A stretch of 64,000 nt of DNA from Lentinus brumalis (lineage: Eukaryota; Basidiomycota; Agaricomycetes; Polyporales; Polyporaceae): NCBI GenBank assembly GCA_001792895.1, contig MARA01000014.1:310001-374000 (forward strand), written 5' to 3'. Numbering within the stretch: the first letter of the stretch is position 1; each line of letters starts with the position of its first letter. This document shows positions 19,987 through 30,222 of this stretch, one piece after another. The position numbers and the translations under genes are program-made. Below the pieces are notes generated by a model. That model did no database searches. It saw only the letters and a program-made list of their open reading frames with translations, and was not told where the DNA came from.

Positions 19987-22659
19987 ATGGAGCCCGGGAC
20001 GGATACTATTTCTGGGAAGAAGGGTGCGGTCGAGTCGTATGAGGAAGACGTGCAGGAGAAGGCCAATGCCTCAGACACTCGCGACCAAGTCTACAGGCTC
20101 TTGCTGTCGTATCAGGAGCACAATGCGGGAAGACTGGTCCTGGATCCCAAGTACGCTCGTATCCCATGGTCGTGGCTGAGGCCTCCCCGCTGATCGACGC
20201 CTACTGTCTGTAGAGCCGCCCCAGCAGAACTTGGGGAGGAGGTTGCTCGACACCTCAAGCTCTCTTCGGACGGATCCAAGATTCTGTGGCCGCAGCCTAC
20301 AGACGAGCCCGAGGACCCACAGAACGTACGTATGGTCTCGATTTGCCCGCGATGAGAATTTCACACAAGGCCCGTGTGCAGTGGACCAATAGGCGCAAGA
20401 GTCTCCAGCTTGTGATCGTGACACTGGCCGCCATCACTCCCGATTTCAATGCCTCTATCGGTTCTCGCTTCCCTCTTCGCTTGTCGTCATCAGCCACTGA
20501 AGTACGACTGCACTCATGCCAGGCATAGCCTCCGCCTTCGCGATGGCGAAGCAGTTCAACACTACTGCGAATAGGATCAACCAAGTCGGTTCAAGGTGAG
20601 CGCCGTCACCGCAGAAGCTCTGGACTGCAGCAACTCATACTAGTTACACAGCTGGGCCATCTTCCTGATAGGTGTGTCGAATCTGACATGTCATAACGGG
20701 AGCATATGTCACTGACAAGGCCGCTAGGTTGGGGTGGGGTGTTCTCCGTGATGCTGATCAGACGTTACGGCCGTCTACCGACTCTGTTCTGGTCGCAGGT
20801 GATCTTGAGTCCGCGGTGAACAGCATGCAGATATAGTTAACATTGCCGTACGTTGACAGGTTCTCTCCGTATTGACGATGGTAGGATGCACACTTGCCCC
20901 AACCTGGCGACCTCTGCGGGTATGTCGCACAGCCACACCGCTTCGGCGAGATGACTCTTAACGATATGTAGCCATGCGCTGTCTCAACGGTTTCTTCGCG
21001 TGAGTTCTTGATGCCATATTCCGTATGATGAGCTAATCAGTCTCTGCCAGGACTTGCGGTCAGGTTTCCGTAAGACTTTCCCCCATTGAGGCGCGCACAT
21101 CCCAATGAGCCTCTTCCGGATCCACAGGGTCTCTATATCGTGACCGACATGTATCCATTGCACCTGCAAGCTCGGAAGGTTCGTCGAGTCCTAATCTCTC
21201 GAGTTAGTCATACAACCCAACGCTTGCAGCTGAACGTCTGGACCATGGGCTTTGTCCTGTCCCCGTGCTTGCACCGTTCTTCCTTGGGTTCCTCGTAGCA
21301 CGAGCGAAGTGAGTGCCTTGATCTCCTTCCCTCGTGCGAGACTGACTCCTGGTAGTTGGCGGTGGTCGTACGGGATAGGGACGATCTTCAACTTCATCGT
21401 GGTGGTGCTCATGGCATTCTTCATGGAAGAGACGTACGTCGGTTCCGAGCATACCGCCGCGCGGGAACCCGGCTGACTTTGTGCGTTACAGGATGTACGA
21501 TCGCCACCTCACAAACTCAGCAGAGCGCCAGGGTCCAAAGCAACGTACTCTACGATACCGCCTGGAGACACTGATAGGCATCACGGGGGTTCGAATGGCG
21601 CGATACAGATCATCATGGGCACAAATATCGCTTGCCTTTCTTCGCGTTTGTTGGAGACCACATCTCGTAGCTGCACTCCTGTTCGAGGTGCATTCCCTCA
21701 TCATACTTTTGTAGCTGTCCTGCAAGCATACTGAGCGACTTCACCCTAGGCCATGCTGTTCGGATTCGGCATCGGATTCCACGTAAGTACCGTACCTCAC
21801 AGCGTTGTCTAACCACGCTGTACTGGGCGCGATAGGTCACGAACAACGTCATACTCGCACTCCCTCCTCCGCATGGATATGGGTACGGGCAGATCCAAAT
21901 AGCTGCGACGTATGCGAGCTCGATTGTACGTAGTATTCAGAGGGTCACATCCTATTCCAGCAGCTCTACTCACGTCACTGTCGTCCCACTCAGATCGCAG
22001 TCATCATCGGAGAACTCTGCGCGCGATACCTGATCGACTGGCTCCTGGAAGTGGCCGTCAGGCGGAACAAGGGCGTCTTCGAGGCCGAATGCCGGCTGTG
22101 GTGAGTGCTACTGTACTTGAAATTTGAGCTCTCCGTCCTTCCTTCAACGACGCTGACACTCCCAAATAGGGCCTGTTACGTCGCGGTTGCGTTTTACGTC
22201 GCCGGCTTCGTGCTGCAGGGTGCGGCGTTCCAGATGCACTTCCATATCGCCGTCCTGGTGGTTGGCTGGATATTGGCCGAAGTCGCCGTGATGCTCAACA
22301 CCTCCGCCATATGTGAGCACTCGGCTGCCCGCTCATCCTCCGAGGGCTCGCTGACACGGCCTCTGCTCAGATGCCTACTGCAACGACTGCTTCCCCATGT
22401 ATCAGGTAACGTTTTGTCGTTCGATGACGGACCTACGGATGAACTGAAAACCTGTTAGGGGGAGATATCAGCCCTGTTGAACTTGGGCCGAAGTCTCGGC
22501 GGCTTCGGTGTCGCGTACTTCCAGGTCGACTGGGTGACGCGACATGGCGCACTACAGGCGTTCGGCGCGGAGGCCGGGATCGTTGCTGCTCTGTTCGTCT
22601 TCGTAGTCCCGGTACTTCAGATCAAGGGGCAATGGTTGCGTGCGAGGTTCTCTTTGTGA
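19987..22659 (+). CDS. MFS transporter, TPO1/polyspecific drug family, copy 1, with two apparent frameshifts
   Basis: Twelve-helix major facilitator of the plasma membrane, of the fungal DHA1/TPO-like type that exports drugs or polyamines. Recognisable blocks in order: EHNAGRLVLDPK, ILWPQPTDEPEDPQN, IVTLAAITPDFNASIG, WAIFLIGWGGVFSVMLIRR (motif A region), AMRCLNGFFA, GLYIVTDMYPLHLQARK, the LNVWTMGFVLSP motif-C-like helix, RLETLIGITGVRMARYR, AYCNDCFPMYQGEIS, and the final LRARFSL. All have direct counterparts in the copy at 43816-46284. Two one-base losses interrupt the frame, at the C4 runs 20897-20900 and 21261-21264. Adding one C at each restores alignment with copy 2. Copy 1 also has three introns absent from copy 2 (21070-21127, 21688-21749, 22406-22458). 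It is either a true recent pseudogene or, more likely, a functional gene with assembly errors. Confidence 0.8.
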
Positions 22660-23601
22660 GTTAAGCTCGCCGTGCCTGGAGTCGGTGACTGCTATGGGGT
22701 ATGACATACGTGATTTATGGTTAACATGTCCGTACACGAAAGGTTCGTTTCCTGACGAGGCGGGATACATACTAGCATTCAGTCAGAGACCAATAGCTCG
22801 CTGCGCAGTCAAGTACAACGCACGCAATGCTGAATGTGTGTCGATTAGAACATGTTTCATGCAAGGGGAATGGTATGCGTGATGTTTCTTACTACAGACT
22901 ATGGAACTTCTTGAAGTACAGGATGTCCTGCTGCCAGCTGGCGCTAAGTACCATACTTTCTGAACATGATCCAAGATGGTGTATGTGATCCAAGTTCAGT
23001 TCATACATAATCACAAGCAAGACATCGAAAGGGCGATCTATAGAAAGTAGGCTTGCCTGAGCATCTGTACTGAATATGTGCAGGGCAAAGTGGTTTCGAA
23101 GTTCGAAGTTTAGGCGCTTAACCGAGGTGGTGCTGCTCTGGCTCAGAACACGCTCTCCTGTGCACGTACCTCTCGGAAACTCCTCATGCGTACTCTATAC
23201 AGCATGAAACTACTTGATGGGTCATTTTGAATGGAGTCTCATAGGATGCAAGGGACATATACCCGCTGGATTGTTTCAATACCAAATATAGGTGCGCCGC
23301 GTAGAATTTGTACATGTTTGTTCCGGGGAAGTGTCAACGCGAGGGCTCTAACCGGGGATGCTCGCTTCGCTCGCAACTATTACATAGCACAGCTCCGAGC
23401 TCGATTGGGAAGATATCCGAAGATGAGTCTCGTTCAAACCACCACACGTATCGCGGGACGTGCCTTAGATGTAAGCTGCATATAAGGAGTCGGATCTCGA
23501 TGACCTATACATGATAACGAACGGATAGCCTATGTCAGGATCCCAATACCCGATACACAATATACCAGTAGCTGTAGACCGAAGTATAAGTATCACGAAC
23601 C
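22660..23601. other. Intergenic region between convergent genes
   Basis: This 942 bp lies between the 3' ends of MFS copy 1 (+) and the DUF6533 gene (-). Only short unconserved frames are present. It holds both 3' UTRs. Nothing else was recognised. Confidence 0.5.
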
Positions 23602-25370
23602 CTACACGAAGTGCTCCATCTCCATCTCCTCCTGCCCTACATTCTCGGCCCTGAAGTCCTCGACCTTGACAAGACCCGCCAAGAGAGGTTCCCCTGCGTA
23701 TCGCAACTTCTGCTCGAACGACACTTCCGTGCTGTCTCCGTCAAATCCCGACCTCAGGGGGCTCCCATATTGCCAAGGATATCGAAGGAAAGGTGCATAC
23801 TGGGAAACTGAGTCGAAATAATGGCGGATCTCGACGCCTCCGAGAATTCGGGCGCACTCGCCGACGTATGCGCCAGTTGTCGAAGGTTGAGCAGGAACCG
23901 GGTTATGAGGATTGATGTGAGTCTGTTGGGTAAAGCGAAATGAGGTTGGTTCTATGACAGAAACATGGAGGGAGCTTCGCTTACGGGGAGATGAAGAATG
24001 CGATGAAGTTGTTGCCCTGCGAGTCGCGTCATCAGCGATGACAAAGATTCCGGAACGCAGGGTGGACGTACCAGCACTTCTGCGGCAACAACTATCTGCG
24101 CGAGATTCATAACTAGTAGCAATCTGCGAGAAGGGCAATGAGACCGCAAACAACATATCGTGAGAGCGGGAACTCACAAGAAGTACGTGGTGCCTGCAGG
24201 GGTGCATCAAGAGGATGCCGAGTGATGGGTTATAGGAGGACGCACCATCTCGCAGGAGCAGCACCATTAAACTCGGATGTACGTCTAGAGATAACGCCGC
24301 CTTCCGAACCTTGGCGGTCTTCATTAGTGTGAAAAGCAATATCAAAAAGTCGTATGCTGTTGTCGTTGCGCGCTCGGCGATGACAACTAATTCGGCCATG
24401 AGCACGCGTAGCCGCACTGAAACATGATGGTTGGTCAACAACTCACTCCTGAAAGTGCGATCAGCACGTAGGTTCCCGGGACAGGCTTTCAATGATTTTA
24501 CTCACGTGCTATATACACCAGGGTCGATGTTCGTCCGGATGGCACAACCTACTGACGGTCGAGGAGCGGGTATCGGCGTCCCGATGATGTCTATGTACTA
24601 TATACATTTGGAGGGAGGCGATGTTAGCCAGGTACGGATTCCGAATTGCAACCTAACGAAGGCAGACGTACCATATTGGCCGCTGGCGTTAGCAATGCCA
24701 GGGCAAGGATAGGGAGTGCCGGACGCCAGTCTCGAGACCAGGTTGCGTAAACACGGAGGGTGACGAAGACTGACTCTCTGAGGTTTGACACTGCCAGTCA
24801 ATAGAGTGGCTATGACACTCACCGGCGACAATGAATGTTGCAAATATCAAGAGGGACTGTAGGACGCGTACCACCGGAGGGCAGCTAGACAAACGACTCT
24901 CGTCAGGCAGAACTGAGATGAAAAGAGGTATGTGGAGGACCTCTGCAGGACCTTGTGAGTGGCTTGCAATATGTTACAGTGAATGTACGCACCGCCGGAG
25001 TTTGGAAGGGAGCTTGCTCGATGAGCTCAAGTATAGTGATTAAGAGGTTGACATAGCGATTGAGTATGAAGAGCAGGGAAGCCGCGGACAGCTTCTGACC
25101 CCATACATACTCGACCTCCCGATCAAATGTGACAAAATAATCCCACATAAACAGGGCTATATGAGATGGGAGCGGAACTATGATGAGAGGGAGCATACTG
25201 GGAGCATGGAAAAGACATGAACTCACCCCTAGCAGCGACGCTGTAGTACTGGCCTTGGACGCTGAACCGTAGGGAACCCAGTCATTCCTGTTGCTCTTGT
25301 CTTCAGCGGAAAGGAATACTCACAATGCCGCATAGCTACTGATCACTTTCGCATTCGGACTCTCTTGCAT
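23602..25370 (-). CDS. DUF6533-domain multi-pass membrane protein
   Basis: Member of the large agaricomycete DUF6533 family, predicted seven-transmembrane proteins of unknown function. The ATG at 25370 (MQESPNAKVISSYAAF) is followed by exons reading VQGQYYSVAARA, then the signature LFMWDYFVTFDREVEYVWG, LSAASLLFILNRYVNLL, SCPPVVRVLQSLLIF, VFVTLRVYATWSRDWRPALP, IRTNIDPGVYST, and further hydrophobic helices (YFLLLLVMNLAQIVV, GNNFIAFFISP). The last transmembrane exon, after the acceptor CAACAG near 23925, reads LTSILITRFLLNLRQLAHTS and runs to GNMGAP, where a TGA follows. Fifty more open codons lie just beyond in the -1 frame, ending EEMEMEHFV at 23602. One extra base in the G5 run at 23757-23761 would fuse them. 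About nine introns are predicted. The shorter alternative would end the CDS near 23755. Confidence 0.78.
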
Positions 25371-27480
25371 GGGTACGACCGGAAGAGGTTCGTCTGGGGC
25401 TAATCACCAACCCAACTGCGGGCCTACCACAGTCTATATCTCCACGGCCTGGGCTAGTACCCGCAACCCAGCAGGCAAGCACGCGAAATCTGCGAAGGCC
25501 GTACAATCCCGCTATTGGTCCCGATGAATACTTTGCGACATTCAGAGGTCGCAGAGGGGGGGTAGACGCACCATGGAGCGGCGCGTGCGCGATAGTGTGG
25601 GTTCGGTGCAGCCAAAAGCACAGGGAGGCGAAGGAGGTGCGGAGGAGTATCTCAGGCGCGTGAGATCGAGGACGTGGGTATGACGAGAGTCCCCAATCGT
25701 GAAGTCTATCGCTCGCGGTGGCATCGGCTACTGTGCGGGAGATATGAGATCTCATGACCGCGTCTCGTATTCGTCAGCTCGGCAACGCGGCCACCGCCTC
25801 TAGCCGCCTCCCCGCTGTCGGTCTTTGTAGGCGTCAGGCCGCCGCGTGGCTGCCACAAGGGTATCGTCCCTGTTCCCGCATCTTGGCGTGTATATTGAGG
25901 ACACTCGGGCCACCCGACGCATGGACATCTGAAAACCCACCACCATACACGTCGGAAAGATCCCAGCAATACTTTGTACCGTAACTGAATGGCAGAAAGA
26001 GGCGAAGATAGCAGAAAAGCGTCCGACCGCTATGCTGCCTGCCCTCATGGCATGGCCCGTTTTATCGTCTTTCAGGCTCGAGCCTCGCAGCACATAGGCA
26101 ATGACGACCTTACGGGCAATGTCGGAAGTCTCCAGAGACGGGAACTTGGACGTACCGCAGCGTTCTTGCACCATCCATTCTTACTGTTGAACTAATGCGC
26201 CAGTGAGGGCAGCAGATCTTCAAGTTCAGATGGTTCTTGAGTTTCGCCCACGAGCGGCGTACACGCCTCGGGACGAAGCTGATCCTGTCATTGTTCGGGA
26301 TGGTAGCGCCTATATATCCGTTGCTACAAGTGTGTTGATGCGTTAGAGCACAGGTCTTGAACACGAGGAGATTGACCAGTAAGTCTCAGCGTTTGACACA
26401 TACATAGTGGCAGCGGTCTAAGCTCACGCGCGAGGGTTTCGCGGATGCAAAGCCTGGTATCGGGTCTTTGCGTTTGCTTTTGAACCGCCATGCCAGTATT
26501 TGGAAGCCTAGCGAATGAGAGGCAACTACATATACGACGCCAGCTTGGCAGTTCAGTCTCCGAGATACAACATCATCGGACAATTGAAGTGAGTCGGTTG
26601 CGCAGCTGACGTTGACAGGATGTGTCAACTCACGAGTACTGGGCGTCCGTATGTTCACAGCACAAAATACCGCGCGCTCCGAATTCTTCACGCGAGTCTT
26701 CCGAACTTCAGTTTCAGGCCCTGGATCCGCTCCTGAAGTTGGATATAGAGGGTGAAGGGTCACTAGCAGAGGACTACTTACGCCTTCCGACGTGCGGCGT
26801 TCTGCGTGAGATCATACGACCTCCCCGCAAGTCTTCAATGGCACGAGAGATTGTGGCAGCCTACAGGCCAGCGCCCCTTCCTTCGGGACTCGGCACTGTT
26901 GGTGTGTTCATCAGCCCGAAGCAGTTTGACGCTCCCTATGCCAGGTAATTCCAGGTCCTAAGCCTGAAGAAGCTGTCTTCAGGTCCGAACTTCAACGAAG
27001 GGCCCAATAAAGACCAGCTGATACGGTCCGTCGCTGCAATCTGTTTCGTGTAAGCGCCAAACAAGGGACTGGCTGGCGAAGATAACTCACCGGGAGAGAA
27101 GACAGGGCTGTGCCGCATCCTTACCCGCCCAACGTCACCATGAAGCGGATACCGGCTGAAGACGAATGTCAAGAAAATCCCAACAATCCGTCCAGCGCGA
27201 GGCAGTGCGAGGGCCTGTATGTGCGCGCCGAGTAAGTAAGCAGTGCGTAAAGCAGACATACGTCCTTTACATCAGATGCCCAGTGGACCGCACCGGTCCA
27301 GAGATACGCGGGCTGAAATACTAGCCATAGGAGGGAAGGACAAAGGTTCAGCGCGGCAGAGACTCGCCACGACTCGGACATCGTCACCGTGACCTAACCG
27401 GATATGCTGGATTGTGGGTCCCCCGGTCGTGCTCATGATCCTGCAATGGACGGCATTCCGGCGTCAGGTCCCCTTCTCGG
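25371..27480 (-). other. Unresolved region with possible multi-exon minus-strand coding
   Basis: No family is recognised with confidence. On the minus strand several stretches look coding and are joined by plausible GT-AG sites. One starts at 27387 (MTMSESWRVSAAL...) with SLLWLVFQPAYLWTGAVHWA. After an intron ending ACATACAG comes RAGRIVGIFLTFVFSRYPL, then LRTWNYLA around 26940-26960 and KFPSLETSDIARKVVIAYVL around 26080-26140. The hydrophobic character suggests a membrane protein. A resemblance to wax-synthase-like membrane proteins crossed my mind but the family's key motifs were not found. I could not build a continuous model, so this may be a broken gene or one obscured by base errors. 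Confidence 0.3.
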
Positions 27481-27482
27481 TG

Positions 27483-27489
27483 ATATATA
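27483..27489 (+). promoter_or_regulatory. Probable TATA box of the small secreted peptide gene
   Basis: TATATAA followed by AGG, about 165 bp upstream of the ATG at 27653. Part of that distance is a predicted 5' UTR intron (27553-27631, donor GTGAGT, acceptor GTGCAG). A clean TATA box close to a short gene suggests strong or regulated expression. Confidence 0.5.
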
Positions 27490-27652
27490 AAGGAGTGGAC
27501 TGACGGCATGACCTTCCCCAGCAACTTGCTCTCCTACCTCATACTCCTTGAGGTGAGTTTCTCCTCGGCTCCCGGGTCGAGTTCCATCATATGCCCTGAC
27601 CACCGACTGCCTCCGAACCGCTCGTGTGCAGGTGCTCCCAACCAGTTCCATC

Positions 27653-27843
27653 ATGCAATTCAAGGCCGCCATTTTGCTCGTCGCCGCACTTCTTGCTGGA
27701 GCCATGGCGTCTCCTATTCCGGCAGATGTGCCTTGCAAGCGGTAGGTACCTGCGAGCTCTCAGGACCATGGCCAGACTCGCTAACTGCCACCTACTACAG
27801 CGCCCGCCTTGAGAACCGACAGGAACCATGCTGCTGTGGGTGA
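27653..27843 (+). CDS. Small secreted cysteine-rich peptide precursor, 43 residues
   Basis: Too short for routine gene finders but well formed. Exon 1 (27653-27741) and exon 2 (27801-27843) join through a GT-AG intron to give 43 residues. The first 20 (MQFKAAILLVAALLAGAMAS) are a classic signal peptide with a basic n-region, hydrophobic core and small residues at the cleavage site. The remainder reads PIPADVPC, then KR at the exon junction, then ARLENRQEPCCCG to the TGA. KR is a Kex2 processing site, so cleavage would release a 13-residue peptide with a terminal CCC cluster. The upstream TATA box and predicted 5' UTR intron support a real transcript. It has no CaaX box, so it is not a typical basidiomycete mating pheromone. 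I recognise no homologue. The function is unknown; a signalling or effector-like secreted peptide is inference. Confidence 0.6.
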
Positions 27844-28452
27844 CACATCCCCTAGACGCTCCATGCTCTCAGTTGTTTGTACTATCTCTGACCCCTGTTG
27901 TTGTAACAAGCCCTGTCATCGTAAAGGCACATACATGTGGCACTAATGTTACTCACCGAAGACATCGCGCATAATCGACGCTCTAGCGAATGGCTGTCCT
28001 ACGATTGACGGCTCTTCAATGCGTTGGTCCTCGGTGGCGCGAGCTACAACAGAGGAGCGAGGCCTCCGCGGAGATATATCGTCGTGATGCTGTCACGAAA
28101 CGTCCAGGAATGAGAAGTCGAAGGGGCTATGACGCTCGGTATTCCAAGGTACAGCCGCGTGCTCGAAAGTTGCGCTAAGCTGAGAGAGTGAATACAGGGA
28201 TGAAACGATATATCGTCCTATGACGCCGGCAAGCACAACTAAGGGTAGATCCGGCGAATATGCGACCGGCCCAGCAGCAGGAACATGGACGCCTGTGGCG
28301 CTTGGTGACCACGTACATGTCACTATCAGGAACCGCAGGAACCGCAGGATGGGATGTGTCATAATGCCGGAAGACCGTGGCGCGGGACATTTGGTCGTGA
28401 TGGGCGTGCGCTATTCAAGCCGAGAGTTCGACTTCAAATGAATCGGAAGAGG
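27844..28452. other. Intergenic region with a short open frame
   Basis: Between the peptide gene and the 3' end of the F-box gene. A plus-strand stretch (about 28198-28441) preceded by an acceptor-like AATACAG reads ETIYRPMTPASTTKGRSG and continues through WTPVALGDHVHVTIRN to REFDFK and a stop. It has coding-like composition but no recognised domain or upstream exons. It contains the direct repeat AACCGCAGG AACCGCAGG near 28331. Confidence 0.4.
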
Positions 28453-29711
28453 TCAGCAAAGCTTCTCTATACGCAAAATGACAGGCGCACCATGGAGGAT
28501 GCCTCGCTCAGACAGCGCTGGGAACTTGGCGAGGAGTGCGTCTTCATCCTGATCAACCTCTGCAGGATTACGATAGTCGAATTCGAACACAACCTCATTG
28601 AGCAGAGAGAAGGACGGAGCGTCCGCCAGCACGCGATCAACCTCTGCCGCGAACTGGTGGAGAGTAGCTAGTGCATGTGAACTGTGTTGAAAGGCGAAGG
28701 CGAGAGAGCGCAGCGCGCCGTCTTTGGGAAGATGGGAAAGTAGCCAGACGAGCCATGCCCAGTCCGGGGCCAATTCGCGCTCCTGTCGGAAGTCCACCCG
28801 CAACGCACGGAGGGCTGTGCAACGCGACATATCGAATAGCTTTTCTGGCGACGGCAGCAATGTATAAACACGTGTCCTGCCGAGAAGATGCACGACCTAC
28901 CGATGACTTGGATTGGAAACGACGCCCCGGAGGCTCTCTTCGAGATCGTGAGCGAGAGATTTTCCAAGGTCGAGCCTGTCGCGTGCCAAAAGGGCCCGAT
29001 CCCCTGGTTTGGATCTATTCCGGATATTTCGTACGAAACCTCGGCATCTTGAAGTACGGGGAAGGTGTTGTACTGGAGGAGCCAGTCTATGACAGATGTC
29101 GGATATTGGGAGATGACGCGCAGGGATGTGAGAAGAGGTAGTTCGGTCCCTATTGCGACCAGCTCTTCCGAAGGCAACTGCCGTTGAGCATCTAAATGGG
29201 TAGCAGAAAGCGACCGCAGACACCGCAGCGCGCGGAGAATGATGGAAAAGTCCGCAACCGTGGTGAATGTTACGTCGAATAGATCGAGGGAGCTTATGGT
29301 GGAGAGTTGGGAAAGACCGGTCAGATATTCGGGATGGTACCGTGTGGGGAGCCATGACTGGTTATGCACCGCGAGTCTATGAGGCTTCACTTGGGGGTGT
29401 TTCAAGAGCGAATTTGGCAGGCGTGCCACGATAGCCATGGCCGGACGAAGGAGTGCGAGTAGCGAGTTTTCGGAGACAGCTATCTCTTTGATATGGGGTG
29501 CGATGTGTGGCGAAGACGCGAGGAGACCGTTGAAGCGATCTAGATGCGCAGGTAGACACAATTCGACGACGCGAAACAGATTGTGGCGACTCCTGGCGAC
29601 CCATGCTTTGCAAACTAGCGATGTCGCTCGGAGAGTTTGTTCGTCGTCGACGAAGTCAATGATAGCTTCAGTGAGCTCCGCGGGGAAAGGTAGCTGAGAG
29701 TCTGTCGGCAT
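28453..29711 (-). CDS. F-box protein
   Basis: Predicted substrate-recognition subunit of an SCF ubiquitin ligase, of the type greatly expanded in agaricomycetes. The ATG at 29711 begins MPTDSQLPFPAELTEAIIDF, and the F-box continues DDEQTLRATSLVCKAWVARSR (residues about 8-45). The rest is a leucine-rich-like region typical of these proteins (LSTISSLDLFDVTFTTVADF, LPLLTSLRVISQYP, LENLSLTISKRASG). One intron of about 60 bp lies near 28840-28910. The second exon reads FDMSRCTALRALRVDFRQE, LSHLPKDGALRSLAFAF and ends VILRIEKLC. A TATA-like TATAAG lies about 160 bp upstream of the start. The target is unknown. Confidence 0.85.
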
Positions 29712-30222
29712 AGTGGTGAGATAGATAACCAGAGGGGCTCCTGTCCATCAATATCAGCACGGGCCCATTCTGCGGGTGATCGGTCGGAACTGACCTCCTC
29801 CTGGACTTCCCGTACAAGTTTTGTGCAGTACCCAAGACTCTACTTGACTTCGAGTGCCAACGGCGGTACTTATACCCTGGGGAATAGATGGGTGAGTCAG
29901 CTTGATGATTGAGAACGCCGGATGATCGCACAGTACTATCTGGAGGGCGGTGGACCGAGTTATGACTCACTCAGCTCTTGGGCACATAGACGCAACCCCA
30001 GAATTATGGCACATCGATGTGATTCTGGGCAGCAAGAACACGTAGGGGTAACTACAGGTCGGTGACGCAGTCAAGATTAAAGAGACAACATGTGGCGGGC
30101 GCCGGGGATCATGCATTTATAAGCGCCCGCATCGCATTGGCGCGGTTACAACTTGAACATACACCACTTTGAGTTTTCGACACGACCATCCAGTAACTGT
30201 TCCGGGAGAAAGGTAGAAGGTT
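29712..30222. promoter_or_regulatory. Divergent intergenic region, F-box / histone deacetylase
   Basis: This 511 bp is shared by the F-box gene (-) and the histone deacetylase gene (+), and presumably contains both promoters. TATAAG on the minus strand near 29868-29873 fits the F-box gene. No coding potential was recognised. Confidence 0.4.

Noticed and set aside
19987..22659. Calling MFS copy 1 a definite pseudogene
   Set aside because: The only lesions are two one-base losses in C runs, the same signature seen in housekeeping-type genes here, so error is at least as likely.
25371..27387. Wax-synthase family assignment
   Set aside because: Only vague hydrophobic similarity was seen; the histidine-containing and C-terminal motifs of the family were not found.
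27653..27843. Basidiomycete mating-pheromone precursor
   Set aside because: There is no C-terminal CaaX box and the peptide has a signal sequence, whereas such pheromones are prenylated and leaderless.
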